From: an uncultured Acidobacteriia bacterium
Lineage (GTDB): Bacteria > Acidobacteriota > Terriglobia > Bryobacterales > Bryobacteraceae
Assembly: GCA_903881085.1 (NCBI GenBank)
Contig: CAIRSA010000498.1
Location: 1 to 40,789 of the forward strand
Direction of reading: 5' to 3'
Length of the DNA stretch: 40,789 nt
Shown piece after piece: positions 35,118-40,789 of this stretch. Position numbers and translations under genes: made by a program. The notes under the pieces were generated by a model. It was not told the origin of the DNA, searched no databases, and was given only the letters and a program-made list of their open reading frames with translations. Every line of letters starts with the position of its first letter. Positions within the stretch are counted from its first letter, which is position 1.

Positions 35118-36869
35118 TTGCCGCCAGTCAATCAACGTCCCGCACTGTGGCGCATCCTCAAGCAGGATGAAGCCGTGGTCGATTCTCTATCGAAATCGTT
35201 GAACCTGGGCAAGCCCGCGGCTCGCGTTCTGATCTCGCGTGGCTATGAAACGCCGGAGACGGCGCGCGCCTTTCTCAATCCACCGATCGAAGCCCTGCAC
35301 GATCCATTCCTGCTGGCAGGCATGCACGATGCCGCGCGCCGCCTGGCCGATGCGGTGCGGCGCAAAGAGCACATCCTGCTCTATGGCGACTACGACGTGG
35401 ATGGCACAACGTCGGTCGTCATTCTGAAAACGGCCATCGAACTCACCGGCGGCACGGCTACCTACCATGTGCCCGACCGCTTGAAAGATGGCTACGGAAT
35501 GCGGCTCGATGTCATCGATCGCGCGGCCGCGGAAGGCGTGAAACTCATCGTCAGCGTCGATACAGGCATTCGCGCAGGCGAAGTGGTGAAGCATGCGTCG
35601 ACATTGAACATCGACGTCATCGTGACCGATCACCACTTGCCCGAAGCGGAACTTCCGCCCGCGCTGGCGGTCATCAATCCGAACCGTAAGGACTGCACGT
35701 ATCCAAACAAAAACCTGTGCGGCGCAGGCGTCACGCTGAAGCTGATCGCCGCGCTGCTGACCACGCTCGAATGGCCCGCGGAGAAGTCGCGCAAGCTGCT
35801 GGAGTCGTTCCTAAAACTGGCGGCCATCGCAACGGTGGCAGACGTGGTCCCGCTCGAAGGCGAGAACCGCGTGATCGTCAAGCACGGGCTGGAAGGCCTG
35901 CGCGAAGTGCGCCAGGTTGGCCTGCGCGCGCTGATGGAAGTGGCCGGCTTCACCATCGGCGAAATGCCCACGGCGGGCAAAGTGGCCTTCCGCTTATCGC
36001 CGCGCATCAATGCTGCGGGGCGCATGGACAACGCATCCGGCGCCATCGAACTGCTGCTCACGAAAGATGCGGACCGCGCGCGTCAGTTGGCTCAGCAACT
36101 GCATGACCTGAATCAGGACCGCCAACAGGCCGAGGCGGACATTGTGCAATCGATCCTCGAAGCGTGCACGCGCGTGCCTGTTACGGACGACCAAGCGGCG
36201 CTTGTCTTCTCTGCGCCGGACTGGCACAAGGGCGTGGTCGGCATTGTGGCCAGCCGCCTTGTCGAGCGCTTTCACCGCCCGGCGTTCGTGATCAGCGAAG
36301 ACCCCTCGACTGGCGAAGCGAGCGGCTCAGGACGCAGCGCGAATGACTTCCATTTGCTCGATGCGCTCGAATCGATGCCCGAACTGTTCGGCCGCTTTGG
36401 CGGGCATAAGCAGGCCGCGGGTCTGGCGCTGCCCATTGAGCGCGTCGGCGAGTTCCGCGAGCGGCTGAACGCTTACGCCAAGGCGCGACTCTCGCCCGAT
36501 GACTTCCGCAAGACCTGGCTGGTCGACGCGGTGGCATCGGTGCCTGAGTTGACCGAGCAGTCCGTGCGCGATGTGCTGTCGCTGGCGCCGTTCGGCATGG
36601 GTAACCGCGAGCCGCTGTTCGCGCTGATGGGCGCGGAAGTTGCCGAGCCTCCGTCGATGATGGGCGAAAAGCATCTGCGCATCAAGCTTCGGCAAGGCGG
36701 CCGCGTGCTGCAGCTCAAAGCGTGGAGCTTTGCGGAGCGCAAGAGCGAGTTGGTCGTTGGCTCTCGGATTGATGCAGTGATCACTGTGGAGGACGATCCT
36801 TGGTCGGCCGCGCGCGGCTATGGGACTTGGGCGGCGATTATCAAAGATGTTCGGCCATGCGCTTCTTGA
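35118..36869 (+). CDS. recJ: Single-strand DNA exonuclease RecJ
   Basis: 5'-3' single-strand-specific exonuclease of recombination (RecF pathway) and mismatch repair. The DHH phosphoesterase motifs are all present: YGDYDVDGTTS, VSVDTGIRAGE, VTDHHLPEAELPPALAVINP and, in the DHHA1 domain, GRFGGHKQAAGL. A C-terminal OB-like domain follows. 583 residues, normal length. Start TTG 35118 lies immediately after the TAA of the previous gene, so translation is probably coupled; no alternative ATG precedes the conserved N-terminus. It ends 44 bases before the convergent HtrA gene, with a 17-nt palindrome in the gap. Confidence 0.95.
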   Translation: MPPVNQRPALWRILKQDEAVVDSLSKSLNLGKPAARVLISRGYETPETARAFLNPPIEALHDPFLLAGMHDAARRLADAVRRKEHILLYGDYDVDGTTSVVILKTAIELTGGTATYHVPDRLKDGYGMRLDVIDRAAAEGVKLIVSVDTGIRAGEVVKHASTLNIDVIVTDHHLPEAELPPALAVINPNRKDCTYPNKNLCGAGVTLKLIAALLTTLEWPAEKSRKLLESFLKLAAIATVADVVPLEGENRVIVKHGLEGLREVRQVGLRALMEVAGFTIGEMPTAGKVAFRLSPRINAAGRMDNASGAIELLLTKDADRARQLAQQLHDLNQDRQQAEADIVQSILEACTRVPVTDDQAALVFSAPDWHKGVVGIVASRLVERFHRPAFVISEDPSTGEASGSGRSANDFHLLDALESMPELFGRFGGHKQAAGLALPIERVGEFRERLNAYAKARLSPDDFRKTWLVDAVASVPELTEQSVRDVLSLAPFGMGNREPLFALMGAEVAEPPSMMGEKHLRIKLRQGGRVLQLKAWSFAERKSELVVGSRIDAVITVEDDPWSAARGYGTWAAIIKDVRPCAS

Positions 36870-36880
36870 GTTAGTTGAGC

Positions 36881-36897
36881 GCAGGCGAATCGCCTGC
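36881..36897. repeat. Single 17-nt palindrome, repeat family A-like
   Basis: GCAGGCGAATCGCCTGC, perfect 8-bp arms around one centre base, the same geometry as the double palindromes elsewhere. It sits between the convergent recJ and HtrA genes and may also help end transcription, though no T-run follows. Confidence 0.6.
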
Positions 36898-36913
36898 GGC
36901 ACCCTTTCTTCTA

Positions 36914-38068
36914 CTAGAGCGGCTGATCGTCGGGGGTTTCGCCCAACTTCACAACCAGCTTCATGGTCTTCTTGTCACGGAAGATCTGCAACTCCACCGT
37001 ATCTCCGGGGCGCTTCTTGCCGGTGGCGCGGACGATGGCGTCATTGCGATCGGCGGGCTTTCCATCCACTGACATGATCAAATCGCCGCCGATGCCGACT
37101 TCCGTATTTCCGACTACTACCCATTGGCGCGGGCCGCGGATGCCGGCATTGGCAGCGGGTGAACCGCGCACCACGCCTTGCACGAGCAGGCCGCCTTCGG
37201 CGGGCAGTTGCAGCGCTTCAGCCAAATCGCCGTTCACGTAGGCGACCTCAACGCCAAGCCGCGGACGCTTGAAGCTGCGGCCGGCTTTGAAGTCGCTCAA
37301 CATTGTCTTAGCGCGGTTGATGGGCATGGCGAAGCCGATGCCTATGTTGCCGTTGGGGCCTAAGATCGCGGTGTTGATGCCGATGACGTTGCCTTGCGAA
37401 TCAAGCAGCGGGCCGCCGCTGTTGCCAGGATTAATGGCAGCGTCAGTCTGGATCATGCCTTCCAGCACGCGGTTGCCTTCGTCCTGAATGTCGCGGCCAA
37501 GCGAGCTGACAATGCCGGTAGTCAGCGTGCCTTCGAGCCCGAACGGATTGCCGATGGCCAGCACCTTCTGGCCAACTTGTAGCACGTCGGAATCGCCGAG
37601 GCGCAGGAACGGCAGCTTCTTCTTCGGTTTGATCGAAATGAGGCCGAGATCGTTCTGAGGGTCGCGGACGAGCACTTCGGCGTCGTACTTGGAATGATCG
37701 CTGAGAGTGACAACAATTTTGTTACTGCCGGCGAGCACGTGGTTGTTGGTGAGGATGCGGCCATCTTCGCCGAGGATCACGCCCGAGCCGGTTTCGCGCT
37801 GCGGGACTACCTGGAAGAACCAGTCGCGGCGGTAGACGGTGCTGGTGATATTCACCGTGGCCAAGTGGGCGGACTTGTAGATATCGATGTTATTGAGCTC
37901 ATCCGGGCCAAGGCCAGCGCCGCGCGCGACAACCGGTTCGCTCCAGGCAGGGGCTTTCTGCCCAAACAGGGAATCAAAGAACCGTCGCGGTCCTTGCGCC
38001 ATGGAGGTCAGGTACACGAACGTACTGACAAATACCGCCGACAAAATCAGATATCGAAATCGACTCAT
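36914..38068 (-). CDS. HtrA/DegP-like serine protease, one PDZ domain
   Basis: Periplasmic, membrane-anchored quality-control protease of the DegS/HtrA type (S1C). N-terminal membrane helix at about residues 5-24 (FRYLILSAVFVSTFVYLTSM), trypsin-like domain (about 65-250) with the triad His110 (TNNHVL), Asp140 (PQNDLGLI) and Ser217 (NPGNSGGPLL), then a single PDZ domain (about 270-375) with LGVEVAYVNG and the GDLIMSVDGKPA loop. 384 residues, as usual for the one-PDZ class. ATG 38068 overlaps the coaE stop by four bases, so it is the last gene of the coaE transcript. No regulatory site of its own seen. Confidence 0.93.
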   Translation of the reverse strand: MSRFRYLILSAVFVSTFVYLTSMAQGPRRFFDSLFGQKAPAWSEPVVARGAGLGPDELNNIDIYKSAHLATVNITSTVYRRDWFFQVVPQRETGSGVILGEDGRILTNNHVLAGSNKIVVTLSDHSKYDAEVLVRDPQNDLGLISIKPKKKLPFLRLGDSDVLQVGQKVLAIGNPFGLEGTLTTGIVSSLGRDIQDEGNRVLEGMIQTDAAINPGNSGGPLLDSQGNVIGINTAILGPNGNIGIGFAMPINRAKTMLSDFKAGRSFKRPRLGVEVAYVNGDLAEALQLPAEGGLLVQGVVRGSPAANAGIRGPRQWVVVGNTEVGIGGDLIMSVDGKPADRNDAIVRATGKKRPGDTVELQIFRDKKTMKLVVKLGETPDDQPL

Positions 38069-38664
38069 AGCTTCTTAATTTGATTATAAACCTCGACCGC
38101 CTGATGCCAAGTTTCTACGTCGTTGCCAGACGTATCTATGACGTAGTCAGCGAACTTCCGTTTCTCTTCGAGCGACAGTTGCCTGGCCATGCGCGCCTCG
38201 ACCTCTTCGCGAGTTGCGTTGTCGCGTTTCATCGCCCGGCGAATCTGCTCTTCCAATGTGCAGACAACCAGGATCAGCTTTTCGTACTTCTTGTAGCCGC
38301 CGGTTTCAATGTGAATGGCCGCTTCCACGATGATGATCGCCTCGGGATCCTTCGCCACGATGGGATCGGTGATTGCCTGCTTCAAGCGGTGGACCGCCGG
38401 ATGCACGATGGCGTTTAACTCCGCCAGTTTCTCCGGATGCTCAAAAACAAGAGCGGCCAGCGCTTTGCGCTGGATGAGTCCGGCCTGATCCAGAATTCCC
38501 TGCCCGAACCTTTCGACTACGGGCTCGTACGCTTCTCCGTCGGGCAGCAAGGTGTGATGGCCGAGCAGGTCCGCCTGGATAAGATGGCCTCCCATCTTTT
38601 CAAACATTTTGCCGACGTGGGACTTGCCTGTTGCCAGGCCGCCCGTTAATGCGATTAAGTGCAC
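38065..38664 (-). CDS. coaE: Dephospho-CoA kinase
   Basis: Last step of coenzyme A synthesis: dephospho-CoA + ATP to CoA + ADP. The P-loop reads LTGGLATGKSHVGKMFEKMG at residues 6-25, with GKSH in place of the more common GKST. The CoA-binding stretch IVHPAVHRLKQAI and the lid region EEQIRRAMKRDNATREEVEA follow. 199 residues, normal. The start ATG is followed by a typical N-terminus. It lies downstream of folD, with repeat family A at 38690-38725 between them, and overlaps the HtrA gene by four bases. Confidence 0.95.
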   Translation of the reverse strand: MHLIALTGGLATGKSHVGKMFEKMGGHLIQADLLGHHTLLPDGEAYEPVVERFGQGILDQAGLIQRKALAALVFEHPEKLAELNAIVHPAVHRLKQAITDPIVAKDPEAIIIVEAAIHIETGGYKKYEKLILVVCTLEEQIRRAMKRDNATREEVEARMARQLSLEEKRKFADYVIDTSGNDVETWHQAVEVYNQIKKL

Positions 38665-38689
38665 AGACCTCCGATTCCTAAACCAGGAA

Positions 38690-38725
38690 GGCCGAGTGCC
38701 ACTCGGCCGCAGATTGCCAATCTGC
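38690..38725. repeat. Double 17-nt palindrome, repeat family A
   Basis: GGCCGAGTGCCACTCGGCC (38690-38708) joined directly to GCAGATTGCCAATCTGC (38709-38725). Lies in the gap between folD and coaE, ending one base before the folD stop codon. Confidence 0.8.
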
Positions 38726-38726
38726 C

Positions 38727-39602
38727 CTACAACCCCAGTCTAAGCTCTGCTGATTGGATGGTGTTCATCATTAACATGGCGATGGTTAGCGGGCCGACGC
38801 CTCCTGGTACTGGCGTAAAGGCCGACGCGCGTTCGATTACATCGATTGGATGAACGTCGCCGATCAGCGAGCCGGGCTTGCGGCCGGTGGAAGTGGCGAG
38901 TTCTTCCGGTGTGCGGTTCATGCCAACATCGATTACAGTGGCGCCTTCGCCGATGAATTCGGCGGTGATCATAGCAGGGCGGCCGATGGCGGCGACCAGG
39001 ATGTCCGCGCGGCGGCAGACTTCGGGCAAATTGGCGGTCTTCGAATGACAGACCGTTACAGTGGCGTTGGCGTTGAGCAGCAGCATCGACATTGGCTTGC
39101 CGACGATATCGCTGCGGCCGACGACGACTGCGTTCTTGCCGGCGACCGGAATGTCGTAACGCTTCAGCAGTTCCATAACGCCCGATGGAGTGCACGGACG
39201 CAGGCCGGGACGCATTGTGGAGAGAAAGCCGACGTTCAAGGGATGAAAGCCGTCAACATCTTTGTCAGCCGAGACGGCCATCAGAACTCGCGCCGTATCG
39301 ATCTGTTTGGGCAGCGGCATTTGGACCAGGATGCCGTCGATCTCAGGCTTGGCGTTTAACGTTTCAACCAATGCCAGCAGCTCTTCGGTTGTCGCGTCAG
39401 CCGAGGGCGTGTACTTTTCGCTGTAGATGCCGGCCTCTTCGCAGGCCTTCACTTTGTTGCGGACGTAGACTTCCGAGGCAGGGTCGTGGCCGACGAGGAC
39501 GACTGCGATGCCGGGGCGGCGCGGCAGTTTGGCGGCGCGCACTCGTGCTTCGGCTAACAGCTGGTCGCGAACGAGTTTGCCGTCGAGGATTTTAGCTGAC
39601 AT
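38727..39602 (-). CDS. folD: Methylenetetrahydrofolate dehydrogenase/cyclohydrolase
   Basis: Bifunctional one-carbon enzyme that turns 5,10-methylene-THF into 10-formyl-THF using NADP+. The catalytic Lys lies in ASEVYVRNKVKACEEAGI (YVxxK). Other signatures: DGILVQMPLPKQID, PCTPSGVMELL, the NADP motif VVVGRSDIVGKPM and C-terminal PVPGGVGPLTIAMLM. 291 residues, normal. The ATG follows carB by 10 bases, so the two are likely co-transcribed; both feed nucleotide synthesis. Confidence 0.96.
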   Translation of the reverse strand: MSAKILDGKLVRDQLLAEARVRAAKLPRRPGIAVVLVGHDPASEVYVRNKVKACEEAGIYSEKYTPSADATTEELLALVETLNAKPEIDGILVQMPLPKQIDTARVLMAVSADKDVDGFHPLNVGFLSTMRPGLRPCTPSGVMELLKRYDIPVAGKNAVVVGRSDIVGKPMSMLLLNANATVTVCHSKTANLPEVCRRADILVAAIGRPAMITAEFIGEGATVIDVGMNRTPEELATSTGRKPGSLIGDVHPIDVIERASAFTPVPGGVGPLTIAMLMMNTIQSAELRLGL

Positions 39603-39612
39603 GGCTTCTTCC

Positions 39613-40789
39613 TTATTTCTTGTTAGCGTGGATGTCCTGCAGAGTCCACACTCGAATGGGATCGCGCTTGCGCGAAGCCATGCCTTCCACGGCTGCTTTG
39701 GCGCCGCTCATGGTTGTGATGCAGGGCACACGATATGCGATGGCCGCGCGGCGAATGGATTTCTCATCGCTGAACGACGTCATGCCGGTGGTGGTATAGA
39801 TCGCCAATTGCACTTTGCCGGCCTTGAGCAGATCGACTGCGTTGGGGCGGCCTTCATTCACCTTGAATACGGACTTGCACTTGATGCCCGTGGCATTGAT
39901 GGCCGAAGCGGTTCCGCGCGTGGCGGCCAACTCATAACCCATTTCCGTAAATTTACGGGCCAGTTCCACCGCTTCCGGCTTATGCCGATCATTGACACTG
40001 ATGAACACCGTGCCTTTGTCAGGCAGCGGCGAACCAGCGGCCAACTGGGCTTTGGCGAAAGCTTCGCCGAAGTTTTCTCCGACGCCCATCACTTCACCGG
40101 TGGAGCGCATCTCAGGCCCGAGGACCGGGTCGACGCCGGGAAATTTGTTGAACGGGAACACGGGCGATTTGACGAAGAACTGCGGGACGGGCAGCACGCC
40201 GTTGATGGCGCTGGCCATTACTTCCGGGAAGTCCTTGAGCAGCGTTTTGCCGAGCATGAGGCCGACTGCGATTTTCGGCAACGGCACGCCGGTGGCTTTG
40301 CTGACATAGGGCGCGGTACGCGAGGCGCGCGGGTTCACTTCCAGCACGAACACCTTGCCATTCTGAATCGCATACTGCACGTTCATCAGGCCGATGACGT
40401 TGAGCGCTTTGGCGAGCTTCACTGTGTATTCGCGAATCGTCTGCAATTCGCGTTCGCCGATGGAGAAGGCAGGCAGCACGCACGAGCTATCGCCCGAGTG
40501 CACACCGGCTTCTTCGATGTGTTCCATGATGCCGGCGATCAACACGTCTTTTGTGTCGCTCAAGCAATCGACGTCAACTTCGGTGGCGTCTTCCAGGAAG
40601 CGATCGATCAGCACGGGCCGATCCTGCGAGAATGTGACGGCTTCGCGCATGTAGCGCTGGATGTGATCCTGGTCGTAAGCGATCACCATGGCGCGGCCGC
40701 CGAGCACTTAGCTGGGGCGCACAAGCACCGGGTAACCACTGCGGCGCGCGCCTGCGCAGGCCTCATCGATATTGGTCGCGGTGCCGTTC
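39613..40789 (-). CDS. carB: Carbamoyl-phosphate synthase large subunit, 3' part, with in-frame TAA
   Basis: Large ammonia-using subunit of carbamoyl-phosphate synthetase (arginine and pyrimidine synthesis). The window holds the second ATP-grasp domain from its middle and the MGS-like allosteric domain; the 5' part is outside. Motifs: VLEVNPRASRTAPYVSK, SGDSSCVLPAFS, GEVMGVGENF and FISVNDRHKPEA. The frame is broken by TAA at 40708-40710. Before it the same frame reads GTATNIDEACAGARRSGYPV then LVRPS, after it VLGGRAMVIAYD. The family has RPSYVLGGRAM, so the stop replaces the conserved Tyr (TAC or TAT to TAA by one base). The gene is normally essential for prototrophy, so a sequencing or assembly error is quite possible. 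Followed by folD. Confidence 0.88.

Overview
The window reads as chromosomal DNA from an acidobacterium of the Solibacter/Bryobacter kind (Acidobacteriota, Bryobacterales). The grounds are two very long Oar-type TonB-dependent receptors with an N-terminal carboxypeptidase-regulatory-like domain, a decayed gene carrying the C-terminal domain family that I know from Solibacter (TIGR03437), a CehA/McbA-type PHP protein, and high-GC coding DNA with many small palindromic repeats between genes. This assignment is from gene content; no rRNA or tRNA gene was seen.

Left part (1-13302). A dead brnT-brnA toxin-antitoxin pair is followed by nfo, leuS and a secreted M20 peptidase, all on the plus strand and overlapping or nearly so. 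mtaB lies on the minus strand and is divergent from a tight plus-strand series: OmpR-type regulator, sensor kinase, CehA-like PHP protein, STAS protein, FAD/NAD disulfide oxidoreductase, thioredoxin-fold protein and a stand-alone nuoI. Several of these overlap by 1-4 bases.

Middle part (13303-28433). Mostly cell-surface and secreted functions: a carboxypeptidase-regulatory-like secreted protein, a class C serine hydrolase, an oligogalacturonate lyase (PL22) homologue, two giant TonB-dependent receptors, rsmG, the frameshifted Solibacter-domain gene, two unrecognised secreted or membrane proteins and a secreted esterase. Oligogalacturonate lyase next to a receptor suggests plant-polysaccharide use, by inference.

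Accessory stretch (28434-30398). A lower-GC lipoprotein gene lies between imperfect 18-bp inverted repeats and holds two competing hairpins. A PIN toxin / AbrB antitoxin pair with a palindrome in front of it and a 14-bp tandem repeat follow.

Right part (30399-40789). A small secreted protein is divergent from an FAD-dependent oxidoreductase. Next comes a minimal bacterial microcompartment locus: one hexameric shell protein, one CoA-acylating aldehyde dehydrogenase with an unusual 130-residue C-terminal extension, and an unknown protein translationally coupled to it, then recJ. On the opposite strand carB, folD, coaE and an HtrA protease form a likely transcription unit. carB runs off the window and carries an in-frame TAA in a highly conserved motif.

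Two families of palindromic repeats are scattered between genes. One copy supplies the likely signal-peptide coding sequence of the M20 peptidase and another appears to have replaced the middle of brnT. The most interesting items are the minimal microcompartment locus and its multi-module dehydrogenase tail, the inverted-repeat-bounded lipoprotein cassette, and the nonsense codon in carB.
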